Of a stretch of 64,000 nucleotides of DNA, positions 9,697 to 23,028 are shown piece after piece; the first letter of the stretch is position 1; each line of letters opens with the position of its first letter. Origin of the DNA: an uncultured Alistipes sp. (GTDB lineage Bacteria > Bacteroidota > Bacteroidia > Bacteroidales > Rikenellaceae); contig CANQDE010000003.1 in assembly GCA_947591475.1 (NCBI GenBank), positions 124,001-188,000 on the forward strand, read 5' to 3'. The position numbers and the translations under genes are program-made. The notes beneath the pieces are model-generated. The model was not told the origin of the DNA and did not search any database. It saw only the letters and a program-made list of their open reading frames with translations.

Positions 9697-11730
9697 ATGA
9701 GAAAGTGGAACATTCTTTGGCTGGTTGCCGCGATGTGTTTCGTTGGCTCGTTGTGCGGCCTATGCTCGTGCAGCAGCGGGGAAGACGAACCGCCCGTAGA
9801 GCCGCCGACCGAACCGACGGAAATAGCGGTCGCTCCCGATGAATGGGACGGTGTGAAACGCGCCGATATTACCTATCAGCTGCTGGTCTATGCCTTTGCC
9901 GATTCGAACGGCGACCGGTTGGGCGACTTGCAGGGCATCACTTCGAAACTCGACTATTTGCAGAAGTTGGGCGTCTCGGCCATCTGGCTGTCGCCCGTCC
10001 ATCCGGCGGCCTCGTATCACGGGTACGACGTGAAAGACTACGAAGCCATCGACCCGCAGTACGGCACGGAGGCCGATTTCCGCGCATTGATCGAGGCGGC
10101 GCATGCCCGCGGCATCCGCATCTACATGGATTGGGTCATCAACCATACGAGCCGCGAGCATCCGTGGTTCCGCGCGGCCTTGGCGGATGAAAAAAGCCCC
10201 TATCGCGATTATTTCATCCTTTCGACCGACCCGCAGGCCGACATCGAAGCCGGACGTATTCCGATGATCGCGACCGAAGGAGCTGCGGGCTACGATTCCG
10301 GTCAGTGGTTTTCGACCCCGACGTCCGATGCCGGGCCGCAGCGTCTGAAATTCACGCTCGACTGGAGCGGCGCGAACAAGACCCTCAAAGTCGAGAAAGT
10401 CGAACAGATCGAAAACACGGGTACGCAGGCTACGTACAAATGGCTCTATTTCGGCGAGCAGGCTTCGAATCATGCGTTTTACGACCAGGGCAACGGAATC
10501 TATACGTTGGCCGTCGAGTTCGCGTCGCCGTGGGGGTGCCTCGTGCGGACGTCGGCCACGCAGTGGGACAATTACAAATGGGGCGCTTCGTCGGCGACGC
10601 CGATGCAGTGGGGTGTGCCGTTGACGCTGGCCAACGGCGAAACCGCCAAGGATATTTTGCTGCCCGGCATGGAGGTGTTGAAGTATCATTCGCATTTCTG
10701 GACCGAATGGTTTGCCGATTTGAATTACGGCGCGGTCGCCACATGCGAGCAGTCGCCCGCTTTCGAGGCGGTCTGCTCGGCAGCCGAAAAGTGGCTCGAC
10801 ATGGGGGTCGACGGCCTGCGCATGGACGGGGCGAAGCACATCTATCACAATGCCGCTTCGGACGAGAATCCCACCTTCTGGAACAAGTTCTACACGACGC
10901 TCGACACCCATTTCCGGCAGTCGCATACCGCGCCGCTCTACATGGTCGGCGAGGTATTCTCGTCGGCTGCGGAGGTCGCTCCCTACTATAAGGGGCTGCC
11001 CGCCTGCTTCGAGTTCGACTTTTGGTGGCGGCTCGAATCGGCCATCAACAGCGCGACGGGCTGCTATTTCGTGAAGGACATCCTTTCGTATCGGGCGCTT
11101 TACAAGTCGCATCGCGCGGACTTCATCGCTGCGACGAAACTGTCGAATCACGATGAAAACCGCGCCCGTTCGTCGCTGAACGATTCCGAAGCGCGGGCCA
11201 AATTGGCCGGTGCTGTGCTATTGACGGCTTCGGGTTCGCCTTACATCTATTACGGCGAGGAGTTGGGCTATGTCGGCAAGAAAGAGGGCGGCGACGAATA
11301 CGTTCGTGCGGCGATGAAGTGGGGCGACGGTTCGACGATCGACTATACGTCGAAGGTGCCCGCCGGTATGGCTTCGGTCAAGGAGGTCGCGGCGCAAGAG
11401 AGCGATCCCGAGTCGATGCTCAACGTCTATCGCCGGTTCGCCGTCGTGCGCAACACCTATCCGGCGCTGGCTGCGGGCGAAATGACGCCCCATGCGGTTT
11501 ACAACGACCGGAACGAGCAGTACAAGCAGATTGCCGCGTGGTATCGCACGGCCGACAAACAGCGGATGCTTGTCGTGCACAACTTTTCGCCGGCCAGCTC
11601 GGTCATCCGGCTCGACGACCCCATCGAAAAGGCGGTCGCCCGGCTCGGAACGGTGTCGGCCACCGTCGACGGTTCGACCGCTACGGTTCGGCTGGATGGG
11701 TATTCGTCGATCGTCTTCCTGTTGAAATAA
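9697..11730 (+). CDS. susG: SusG-like GH13 alpha-amylase lipoprotein with inserted CBM58-like module
   Basis: This 677-residue lipoprotein (lipobox LCSC, Cys25, then an acidic/proline-rich linker) carries a GH13 TIM barrel. The catalytic triad is visible: nucleophile Asp377 in VDGLRMDGAK, acid/base Glu419 in YMVGEVFSS and transition-state Asp486 in KLSNHDENRA. These lie about 11-12 residues before the equivalents in B. thetaiotaomicron SusG. Between HTSREHPWF and HFWTEWFADLNYG there is an insert of roughly 130 residues (about 200-325) with Trp/Asn-rich starch-binding features, at the place where SusG carries CBM58. A C-terminal beta-domain closes the protein. It probably cuts starch at the cell surface. 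It starts 65 bases after the preceding terminator hairpin and 12 bases before the next amylase gene. Confidence 0.9.
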   Translation: MRKWNILWLVAAMCFVGSLCGLCSCSSGEDEPPVEPPTEPTEIAVAPDEWDGVKRADITYQLLVYAFADSNGDRLGDLQGITSKLDYLQKLGVSAIWLSPVHPAASYHGYDVKDYEAIDPQYGTEADFRALIEAAHARGIRIYMDWVINHTSREHPWFRAALADEKSPYRDYFILSTDPQADIEAGRIPMIATEGAAGYDSGQWFSTPTSDAGPQRLKFTLDWSGANKTLKVEKVEQIENTGTQATYKWLYFGEQASNHAFYDQGNGIYTLAVEFASPWGCLVRTSATQWDNYKWGASSATPMQWGVPLTLANGETAKDILLPGMEVLKYHSHFWTEWFADLNYGAVATCEQSPAFEAVCSAAEKWLDMGVDGLRMDGAKHIYHNAASDENPTFWNKFYTTLDTHFRQSHTAPLYMVGEVFSSAAEVAPYYKGLPACFEFDFWWRLESAINSATGCYFVKDILSYRALYKSHRADFIAATKLSNHDENRARSSLNDSEARAKLAGAVLLTASGSPYIYYGEELGYVGKKEGGDEYVRAAMKWGDGSTIDYTSKVPAGMASVKEVAAQESDPESMLNVYRRFAVVRNTYPALAAGEMTPHAVYNDRNEQYKQIAAWYRTADKQRMLVVHNFSPASSVIRLDDPIEKAVARLGTVSATVDGSTATVRLDGYSSIVFLLK

Positions 11731-11742
11731 AATCGTGAGGCT

Positions 11743-13086
11743 ATGAAAAAATGGATGTGGATCATCGGGGCGTTGTTGGCGGTCGCCTGTTCGTCGAACG
11801 GGCCCTCCGTTGCAACGGCTCCGCATGCCGATTGGAGCTATCAAGCAGTCGTTTACGAGATGAACGTGCGGCAATATACGCCCGAAGGAACGTTTGCGGC
11901 AGCGGCCCGCGAGCTGCCGCGCCTGAAAGAACTGGGCGTCGATGTCGTGTGGCTGATGCCGATTTATCCCATCGGCGTCAAGGAGCGCAAGGGGACGTTG
12001 GGTTCCTACTATGCGATTTCCGATTATTGCGCCGTCAACCCCGAGTTCGGGACGATGGCTGATTTCGATGCCTTTCTGGCCGAAGCGCACCGGTCGGGTT
12101 TGTGGGTGATTCTGGATTGGGTGGCCAACCACACCTCGCCCGATGCCCGTTGGATCGACGAACAGCCCGCCGATTGGTATGTGCGCGATTCGTTGGGAAA
12201 TACCGTCGTGCAGTACGATTGGACGGACATCGCCAAGCTCAACTACGACAAGGCCGACATGCGCGATGCGATGCGCCGGTCGATGCGTTTCTGGCTCGAC
12301 AAGGGGGTCGACGGATTCCGTTGCGACATGGCTTGCGAGGTGCCGATTTCGTTCTGGCGCGAGACGTTGCCTGCCTTGCGGCGCGACTATCCCGACCGTT
12401 ATTTTCTGGCCGAGGGTGAAAATCCCGAATTGCATGTCGATGCGTTCGATGCCTCCTATGCTTGGGAGTTGCATCATTTGTTGAACGACATCGCCCAAGG
12501 GAAAAAGGGTGTCGCCGATTTGCAGGCCTATATCGAAAAGGATGCTGCGGCGAATCCCGCAGAGGCGTTCCGGCTGATGTTCACCTCGAACCACGACGAA
12601 AATTCGTGGGCCGGAACCGAGTTCGAACGGATGGGCGAGGCCGCACGGGTGATGGCCTTGCTGACCTTCACACTGCCCAACGGACAGCCGTTGATCTATA
12701 CGGGGCAGGAGATCGGATTCGATCATCGTTTCGCGTTTTTCGAGAAAGACCCCGTACCGGCTTGGCCGGCGAATGATTTTACCGATTTTTATCGGTCGTT
12801 GATTCGGCTGCGGCACGGCAATCCGGCGCTTGCGGCGGGTGAGCGGGGCGGTCGGATCGTCTATCTGGCGAACGATGCACCGGAGCATGTGATGCTCTTT
12901 GCGCGTCGGGTGGGGGAGAACGAAGTGTTGGTTGCGGCCAATCTGTCGGTTTCCGATGCGGTGTTGACGTTGCCGTTCGACGATGCACGCCACGAATTTT
13001 TCACCGGTCGGCGTTATGCCGGCGGTGAACGGACGACGATTCCGGCATGGGGCTGGCTCGTGTTCGCGCGGGAGATCGAAAAGTAA
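11743..13086 (+). CDS. GH13 alpha-amylase family lipoprotein, short form
   Basis: This 447-residue GH13 enzyme has lipobox LAVAC (Cys16). All catalytic residues are present: Asp195 in GVDGFRCDMA, Glu224 in FLAEGENPE and Asp285 in TSNHDENSW. The barrel is compact with a short B-domain and a C-terminal beta-sandwich ending in a YAGGERTTIPAWGWLVF-type strand. No extra binding module is present, unlike the preceding gene. It is probably a periplasm-facing or surface maltogenic or oligosaccharide-trimming amylase. It lies 12 bases after the SusG-like gene and 6 bases before the next GH13 gene. The substrate range cannot be fixed from sequence. Confidence 0.88.
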   Translation: MKKWMWIIGALLAVACSSNGPSVATAPHADWSYQAVVYEMNVRQYTPEGTFAAAARELPRLKELGVDVVWLMPIYPIGVKERKGTLGSYYAISDYCAVNPEFGTMADFDAFLAEAHRSGLWVILDWVANHTSPDARWIDEQPADWYVRDSLGNTVVQYDWTDIAKLNYDKADMRDAMRRSMRFWLDKGVDGFRCDMACEVPISFWRETLPALRRDYPDRYFLAEGENPELHVDAFDASYAWELHHLLNDIAQGKKGVADLQAYIEKDAAANPAEAFRLMFTSNHDENSWAGTEFERMGEAARVMALLTFTLPNGQPLIYTGQEIGFDHRFAFFEKDPVPAWPANDFTDFYRSLIRLRHGNPALAAGERGGRIVYLANDAPEHVMLFARRVGENEVLVAANLSVSDAVLTLPFDDARHEFFTGRRYAGGERTTIPAWGWLVFAREIEK

Positions 13087-13092
13087 AAATGT

Positions 13093-17245
<4,153 letters not shown>

Positions 17246-17268
17246 CAGAATGGAATTATCAAGAAGCG

Positions 17269-17306
17269 GCAGGGCGGTCAACAATGACCGCCCTGCTACT
17301 TTTCTT
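17269..17306 (+). terminator. Strong intrinsic terminator of the starch locus
   Basis: A perfect 12-base-pair stem (GCAGGGCGGTCA / TGACCGCCCTGC) with loop ACAA is followed by a T-rich tract (TACTTTTCTT). It starts 24 bases after the susB stop codon. Confidence 0.92.
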
Positions 17307-17320
17307 ACGATACAACGTTA

Positions 17321-17396
17321 CGGGTTCCGACCGAAGCCCTCGCCAAGGCGGGGGTTTGGGGGTGGGTCAAATCTGCAAACGCGGCTTTGCCGCGAG
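17321..17396 (+). repeat. Dispersed two-hairpin intergenic repeat, copy 1
   Basis: This 76-base unit starts GGTTCCGAC and holds a first hairpin (CCCTCGCC/GGCGGGGG). A G-rich core with GGTGGGTCAAA and CTGCAAACG follows, then a second hairpin (CGCGGC-TTT-GCCGCG). By eye 70 of 76 bases match the copy at 50041-50116, and the core matches an inverted copy at 57500-57569. It lies between the convergent susB and beta-barrel genes and appears non-coding. Confidence 0.85.
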
Positions 17397-17467
17397 AACG
17401 ACTATTGGACCCGTAAATCCATCCACTAACTTATATAGTTACCCTGTTTCGTGGATGGTTGCCATAG

Positions 17468-19183
17468 TCAGAATGCGAATTTGATGCCCGCCGTGAAATT
17501 GGCACCGTATTCGGGATACCATGGGAATCGGTACAACCGATGATTCAATAGGTTGTCGCCATCCACGAAGAGACCGATCCGTCCCGTAACCTTCCAATCG
17601 AATGCGACCCGCAGATTCATCGTCGCAGGGGCTTCGAAAGTGCTTTTCCCCTCTGCTCCGAGCGTATCCGTGTAGAGCAGCGTCCATTTGCGGGCCGTCT
17701 GACCGGAGAGCGAGGCTTCGAAGGAAACCCGCTTCACGGCATAACGGATGCCGAAATCCGCTTCGAACGACGGCGCACCGTTGCCGAAATCGAGGTCGTC
17801 ATTATACAAATAGCTGTGCACGCCGAGCTTCATCCGCAACGAACTGACCGGATGGAATTCGGCCTCGCCGTGGAACGACGTAACCGTCTGTCGGGCCTGC
17901 CGAGGATTCAACGTGCAGGCGGCGGCCAAGACGGTCTGTTCGGCCGTATCGTACAGGCCTGTGGCATACCAATAATTGTGGTGGTCGCGTATCGAAAAGG
18001 CGGCGTAAATCCGATAGGAGAAGCGGTTGCGCCACAAGTCGCCGCGAATGCCGAGCCGACCGTTGTAATCGACCGAACTTTTATTGAGGAGGGTGGCGGG
18101 CGTTACATAGGGGCATTGGAGGGTCAGCGAACGATAGCTGTTATCGTGAACGGAACCGTCTACCTCGAAGAACGGCCGGAGCTTCCGTGTGCCGAGGTCG
18201 AAATCCAGTCGGACGAACGGCAGGAGATAGTTCTGGTTCTTCGTGCCGGAGATCCGGTCGTGATAGTAATCGGCTCCGATTTCAAGATTCATCGCACCGC
18301 GTTCGGTTCCGTAACGGGCGCTTGCATGGATGCGATGCTCCTTGAACTCGGCGATCGAACGGCAGCCGCGGAATTGATCGTAGCCCACGGCGAGCAGGAA
18401 ACGGCGCCGGCCGAATGCCCGTGCGATTTTTCCGCTTGCATGGAACGATGCCTGACGGGGCCGGTTGTCGTTGTTCGTCCAGACCGTTTGGTCGAAAAAG
18501 AGCGAATGCGAGACGGACACGTCGAAATTCACGCGGCTCAAATCCTGAAAATCATCGCCGATGCGAATCCGGACATCGGCATCGCCGTAGTCGATGCGGG
18601 CGCCGGGCGCCACCGGAAACGGATTGGCTGTCGTAGAGGCTACATAAGCGCCGTAGCGGTGATAGAGCCGGTTTTCGTACGAAACGGCCCCTTCGAGCAG
18701 ATGACGCCCGAGATACAGGCCCGTCGCTCCCCCGACGCGGTTGAGCATTTGCGCCGATTGGTTTTTGCATCCGAAATCGTTGCGAATATCGGCGTAAAGT
18801 CCTTCGTGATGGAGGTATCCCACGACATAGCCCGTATTCGGATGTTGGGTCGCAGCCTGAAATTCGGCGACCGAACGGAGCGGATAACCGGCCCCGAGTT
18901 TGAGGTAGCACGGCAACGGACGATTGAAACTCCAATAGGTTACCGTCGTCGGCCGGATGGGTTGCAGTTCGAGCGCGGTATTCAGCGAGACCGGCGTAAC
19001 GGAATAGCCGATTTCGGGCCGCATCTGCGTCGTGTCGGTCATATCGGGCGTTATGGCGAGTTTGGCGGCCTGCTCGACGCTTGGAACGTACTCTTTCGTT
19101 ACTTCGACCTGTTTTTCGACTTGGGCTTCGACCCCGAGGGGGCCCATTGCGCACAAGGCGGTTAATAAGATGTATTTTTTCAT
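17468..19183 (-). CDS. Outer-membrane beta-barrel protein, TonB-receptor-like without plug
   Basis: This 571-residue protein has a signal peptide (MKKYILLTAL..., cleavage near VEA/Q) and a short periplasmic N-terminus (VEKQVEVTKEYVP). Many alternating hydrophobic beta-strands follow, ending in a terminal Phe (KFAF), the outer-membrane insertion signal. The barrel part resembles TonB-dependent receptors (LFVDGDNLLNHRLYRFPWYP near the end). However, there is no carboxypeptidase-like or plug domain, and at about 550 mature residues it is shorter than true receptors. I believe a similar protein with the same N-terminus occurs widely in Bacteroidales, usually annotated only as TonB-dependent receptor. 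It lies 8 bases downstream of the TPR gene in one operon. Its function is unknown; a complex of the two is an inference. Confidence 0.75.
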   Translation of the reverse strand: MKKYILLTALCAMGPLGVEAQVEKQVEVTKEYVPSVEQAAKLAITPDMTDTTQMRPEIGYSVTPVSLNTALELQPIRPTTVTYWSFNRPLPCYLKLGAGYPLRSVAEFQAATQHPNTGYVVGYLHHEGLYADIRNDFGCKNQSAQMLNRVGGATGLYLGRHLLEGAVSYENRLYHRYGAYVASTTANPFPVAPGARIDYGDADVRIRIGDDFQDLSRVNFDVSVSHSLFFDQTVWTNNDNRPRQASFHASGKIARAFGRRRFLLAVGYDQFRGCRSIAEFKEHRIHASARYGTERGAMNLEIGADYYHDRISGTKNQNYLLPFVRLDFDLGTRKLRPFFEVDGSVHDNSYRSLTLQCPYVTPATLLNKSSVDYNGRLGIRGDLWRNRFSYRIYAAFSIRDHHNYWYATGLYDTAEQTVLAAACTLNPRQARQTVTSFHGEAEFHPVSSLRMKLGVHSYLYNDDLDFGNGAPSFEADFGIRYAVKRVSFEASLSGQTARKWTLLYTDTLGAEGKSTFEAPATMNLRVAFDWKVTGRIGLFVDGDNLLNHRLYRFPWYPEYGANFTAGIKFAF

Positions 19184-19191
19184 CGTCAGTG

Positions 19192-22167
19192 TCAGTTCAG
19201 TTTGCGGAGGCAGGCGGCGGCTTCGTCGATGATGCCGTCATCGGCAGGCGAGTAGCCGTTCACGATACTTTGCCAAGTGGCTCGTGCTTGGAAATCGTCT
19301 CCCTTGCGGAGATAGACCTCTCCCAACAGGAGGTAGGCCTTGGCTAACCAATAGGCTTTCGGTTCGCGCTCGGAGTAGGCGAAAATCGCCTGCTCGGTCC
19401 GATCCAGATCGCCGCTATCGAAGGTCTCTTTCAGCAAATAATAGTTGGCGGCGGAACCTTCGGTCGTGCGTACCTCTCCGGACAGCTCCTTATATAGTCC
19501 GGATGCTTCGTTGCCGTTGCCGGCCATTCGGTGGTATTCGGCCAGTGCGAAAGTCGCTTCGCGACGGGCCGTTGCACCGGCATCGGAGCGGCTGCGCACC
19601 TCTTCCGCCATGCTGCGGATGCGCGTGCGGTCTCCGGCGGCAACCGTCGCACGGACGTAGCCCGTCATCGCCTCTTCCCGTTCGGAGTCGGTTGGCGCAG
19701 CGTCGTAGAGCCTGCGGAACGCAACGGCCGCTTCGGCATATCGCTGGTCGGCGAAAGTCATTTCCGAAAGGGTCTCCAATACCTTGAGCGTATAGGAATT
19801 GTTCTCTTCGTTCGACAGTTCGGTCAGCGTTTCGATAGCTTTGTCGCGCTCCTTGCTGCGAAGGTAGCAATCGCTCAATAGATAGAGCGCGTCGCGTCGG
19901 TAATAGCCTTTGGGGTAACTCAATAGATAGCTGCGGAGCGATTTGGCTGCAGTCTCGCAATTTTCGGTGATGTAGAGTTTCTGCGCCGCGGCATACGACA
20001 GCGAATCGCGGGCGAGTGCGGTTAGGTCGCTTTCGACGCCCGCTTTGGCGGCATAGTCGAAGTAGGCATCCGCATCGCCGCGCGAGATATAAATGTCGCG
20101 GATGCCCTGCATGGCGTCGCGGGCTTCGGACGAACGGGGCGCCGAAGTAACGATCATGTCGTAGTATTGCAGCGACTTGTCGCGGTCGCCCAGATTGAGA
20201 TAGGCCAGCCCCAAATCCGAAAGCGCCTGCGAACGGTGCGCCGAATGAGGATACTGCCGGATGAACTTTTCCAGCGCAGCGGCCCCGTCGGCATACCGTT
20301 CCTCGGCCATGTAGCTGCGTCCCAGCTCGAATTGGGCCGATTCGACGTAATCGCCTTTCGCGTTGGCGATGATCTGTTTGAGGGCCTCTTGTTTCAGCGC
20401 CGGTTGCTCCATGCGTCCGAGCGTCATGGCCCGTTGGTATTGGGCGTAGTATCGGTTCGCGTCTCCCGCCGCGATGACTTGGTCGTATTGCTCGAGCGCC
20501 TCCTCGAAACGGCGGTCGACGTAGCGGATGTCGCCCAACCGGTTGCAGGCGTCGCTCCGGTAGAGGTCGTTCTGCGGGTGCAGGGCGAGAAATTGCTGGA
20601 AATTCGTTTCGGCCTCCTCCATGCGCTCCTGCGAGAAGCGGCAATAGCCGAGGTTGTACCAAGCCATGACGTACTCCGGTTCGCTCTGCGGCGCACGGCG
20701 GAGATAGCGGTCGTAGTGGGTCGCGGCAGCGGCATAATCGCCCTGCTCGAAAGCGATTTCGCCCAACCAGAAGTCGGCGAGCGCCGTGTATTTCGGACTG
20801 ACGTTGACGGCTGCCGATTCGGTCAGATAGCGGCTCGCGGCCGCGCGGTCGCCGGATTTGTAGGCGTTCAGCCCACGGAAGTAGGCGATTTTTTGCAATG
20901 CGGCCCGTGTTTCGCCGTCCTGCGCGGGCATGGAGCGGATGGCTTGATAGGCCGCATCGTAGTCGCGCGAATTGTAGTAGGCGGCGATCAGCAGCGTGTG
21001 CGCTTCGGCCGCGCGCGGTGATTGCGGATAACGCTCGATGTAACGTTGCAGCGCATGAATCGCATGGTTATAAAAACTTTCGCCCGATTCGTATTGCAGT
21101 TTGGCGTAGTTGAACAGGGCGTCTTCGGCGATGGCGGCGTCGAAGTCCGTAGCTGCTGCCACAGCGAACGACTGCATGGCCGCCTGCTTGTCTGTTGCCC
21201 GCAGGTAGCAGTCCGCCAGATGATAAGAGGCGTTCTGCGTCAGCGCATCTTCGGTTCCGCAGGCTTTGCGCAGCCAGTCGGCCGCTTCGTCGTAACGAGC
21301 GGTACGGTAGAGTGAGAAGCCCATCAGGTAACAAGTTTCACGGTTTTCCGCTCCTCCGGCTGCGAGATAGTTATGTAAATGGTCGAGGGCGGCGTTGTAC
21401 TCTTCCAGCCGGAACCACGATTCGGCGATGATGCGTTCGATTTCCGTCTGACGTTCGGCGGACGCTTGTGCGGCCAGTTCGTCGCCGTTCTCCACGACAT
21501 ACCGATAATTCCCCTCTTGGAAAGCCAGTTGCAGGAGATAATAGGGGGCCACGTCGGCATAAGCCTCGCTATGCAACAGTTGTTCGAACCCTTGGCGGGC
21601 ACGTCCCTTGCGTCCTTCGGTGTAGTCGACATAGGATTTGTAGTAAAGGGCGTGGTCGGCCAGTTCGCTGTCGGACGGAATGCGGTTGAGGTGTTCGTAC
21701 ATTTCGGCGTAGTTCCCTTCGACGAACGCGATGTAGCCGCATCGGAAGTCGTATTGTTCGCGCCGCGATGCGCTCAAAGCCGAACGGTCGGTCTGGCGGA
21801 ACCATTCGCCCGCCTGCTCCAGATTGTCGTTCGCACAATAGAACGATCCCAATGCGAACCGCACGTCGTTCAGATAGGTCGAGCCCGGGTGGGTTCGTTC
21901 GAACTCCAAGAGGGCCGTGGCGGCATCGGCGCTGCCCAGCTCGACGGCACACGCTGCCAGATAGAAATCGGTTTCTTGAATGGCTGCGTAATCGGTGGGT
22001 TGCAGATCGGTACGGGCCAGCCGAAATTCGTGTCGGGCATCGCTCCAGCGTCCGTATTCGAATAATTCCCGCCCTCGTCGGAGATGGCGGGCCGTTTCGG
22101 GGGTCATGGCGGGGACGTTCGTCGCGCAAAGAAGTCCTAATGCCAGAAGAGATCTTGCGATTCGCAT
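19192..22167 (-). CDS. Large exported tetratricopeptide-repeat protein
   Basis: This 991-residue protein begins with a signal peptide (MRIARSLLALGLLCATNVPA). It then consists almost entirely of helical TPR-type repeats with the Gly/Ala/Tyr spacing seen in WLGEIAFEQGDYAAAATHYDRY and DLGLAYLNLGDRDKSLQYYD, about 20 or more repeats. No enzymatic domain is visible. It would lie in the periplasm or at the inner leaflet of the outer membrane as a scaffold. A good promoter lies about 100 bases upstream, and the plug-less barrel gene follows after 8 bases. This suggests a TPR/barrel envelope module, loosely like assembly factors (BamD, gliding or secretion accessory TPR proteins). The specific role is unknown. 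Confidence 0.82.
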   Translation of the reverse strand: MRIARSLLALGLLCATNVPAMTPETARHLRRGRELFEYGRWSDARHEFRLARTDLQPTDYAAIQETDFYLAACAVELGSADAATALLEFERTHPGSTYLNDVRFALGSFYCANDNLEQAGEWFRQTDRSALSASRREQYDFRCGYIAFVEGNYAEMYEHLNRIPSDSELADHALYYKSYVDYTEGRKGRARQGFEQLLHSEAYADVAPYYLLQLAFQEGNYRYVVENGDELAAQASAERQTEIERIIAESWFRLEEYNAALDHLHNYLAAGGAENRETCYLMGFSLYRTARYDEAADWLRKACGTEDALTQNASYHLADCYLRATDKQAAMQSFAVAAATDFDAAIAEDALFNYAKLQYESGESFYNHAIHALQRYIERYPQSPRAAEAHTLLIAAYYNSRDYDAAYQAIRSMPAQDGETRAALQKIAYFRGLNAYKSGDRAAASRYLTESAAVNVSPKYTALADFWLGEIAFEQGDYAAAATHYDRYLRRAPQSEPEYVMAWYNLGYCRFSQERMEEAETNFQQFLALHPQNDLYRSDACNRLGDIRYVDRRFEEALEQYDQVIAAGDANRYYAQYQRAMTLGRMEQPALKQEALKQIIANAKGDYVESAQFELGRSYMAEERYADGAAALEKFIRQYPHSAHRSQALSDLGLAYLNLGDRDKSLQYYDMIVTSAPRSSEARDAMQGIRDIYISRGDADAYFDYAAKAGVESDLTALARDSLSYAAAQKLYITENCETAAKSLRSYLLSYPKGYYRRDALYLLSDCYLRSKERDKAIETLTELSNEENNSYTLKVLETLSEMTFADQRYAEAAVAFRRLYDAAPTDSEREEAMTGYVRATVAAGDRTRIRSMAEEVRSRSDAGATARREATFALAEYHRMAGNGNEASGLYKELSGEVRTTEGSAANYYLLKETFDSGDLDRTEQAIFAYSEREPKAYWLAKAYLLLGEVYLRKGDDFQARATWQSIVNGYSPADDGIIDEAAACLRKLN

Positions 22168-22266
22168 GTTGTGTCAGCCTATTAGTCTTCCGCCGAGACC
22201 GTGCGTCTCGCATGCAAGCGGTGCGATGCCGATGCAAGCCTTTCGGAGCGGAGGATTTATTGGGTA

Positions 22267-22297
22267 CAAAGATACGAAAAGTCGAGCGCAGAAGCAA
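22267..22297 (-). promoter_or_regulatory. Promoter of the TPR/beta-barrel operon
   Basis: On the minus strand TTG (plus-strand CAA 22295-22297), 20 bases, then TATCTTTG (22267-22274). This matches the Bacteroidetes -33/-7 consensus. The start codon of the TPR gene is about 100 bases downstream. Confidence 0.75.
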
Positions 22298-22430
22298 GCG
22301 ATAGCTTGATTATGCCGAGACGGAGTATCTTCGACGAAGTCAAAGATAGGAATTTTTATCCATCAGCCGTCTTTTGGGGAACGATTCTTGCCCGAAAAAC
22401 GAGAGATTCTTCCTAATATATAATATAGGT

Positions 22431-22838
22431 ATGATTGAAAAAGTAACTTTGCATCTGACGGATGGCGTCCGTTTTGAATCCGAGGGCGAACCGAATTGCG
22501 ATACGATGAATCCCAAAGCCCTGCTGCTCTATGCGGGCGCGAAGTGTGCTGGGTTGACGGCCCTGCACATCTTGGGAAAAGAACGTATCGTCCCGAAACG
22601 CTTCGAAATCAGTTTGTCGGGTGAGTTGACCACCCCGACGGTGCAGGCGGGCAGTGAATTTCGTTCGTTCCACGTCGTTTACAATATCGAATGCGATACG
22701 GATGTCGACCAGACGAAAATCGGCCGTGCGGTGAAGTTGGCGCAGGAAAAACATTGCGGATTGATGCAGATGCTGCGGAAAATCGCACCGGTTACGCCCG
22801 AATATGCGGTCGCCTGCACGGAACCGGCGGTCGTATGA
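22431..22838 (+). CDS. OsmC/Ohr family protein
   Basis: This 135-residue protein starts at MIEKVTLHL; an upstream in-frame extension from 22374 has no family similarity. The OsmC fold is indicated by NPKALLLYAGAKCAGLTAL with Cys39, the central strands with FEISLSGELTT, and a second Cys109 in EKHCGLMQML. The 70-residue spacing of the two cysteines fits the reactive pair of OsmC-type hydroperoxide reductases. The usual N-terminal arginine/glutamate elements are only partly recognisable, so the substrate (organic hydroperoxide or another thiol-reactive compound) is open. It is monocistronic: a clear terminator follows. Confidence 0.85.
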   Translation: MIEKVTLHLTDGVRFESEGEPNCDTMNPKALLLYAGAKCAGLTALHILGKERIVPKRFEISLSGELTTPTVQAGSEFRSFHVVYNIECDTDVDQTKIGRAVKLAQEKHCGLMQMLRKIAPVTPEYAVACTEPAVV

Positions 22839-22862
22839 CGAAACGAATCGAAACGAGGTTCG

Positions 22863-22900
22863 GGAGTGTAGCCGGTAGGGTACACTCCTGTTTATTTTTT
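22863..22900 (+). terminator. Intrinsic terminator after the OsmC gene
   Basis: GGAGTGTA / TACACTCC pair perfectly around a 10-base loop, followed by TGTTTATTTTTT. Confidence 0.82.
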
Positions 22901-22928
22901 ACGAATAATGATTTTTTGGTACTTTGTA

Positions 22929-22959
22929 TTGCCTAATAGTAAATTTTGTATTATATTTG
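22929..22959 (+). promoter_or_regulatory. Promoter of the PspC-PadR operon
   Basis: TTG (22929-22931), 20 bases, TATATTTG (22952-22959): an excellent match to the Bacteroidetes consensus. The first start codon is about 70 bases downstream. Confidence 0.8.
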
Positions 22960-23028
22960 CATCGTGAAAGTAGTAAGAGAGTCAGAGGAACTGAAAAATT
23001 GCACTGAAAAACAGGAAACCTTACGATC

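Noticed and set aside
22168..22430. Search for a riboswitch or small RNA between the TPR and OsmC genes
   Set aside because: Only the TPR promoter is recognisable; no conserved riboswitch core was found here or in the other long gaps.
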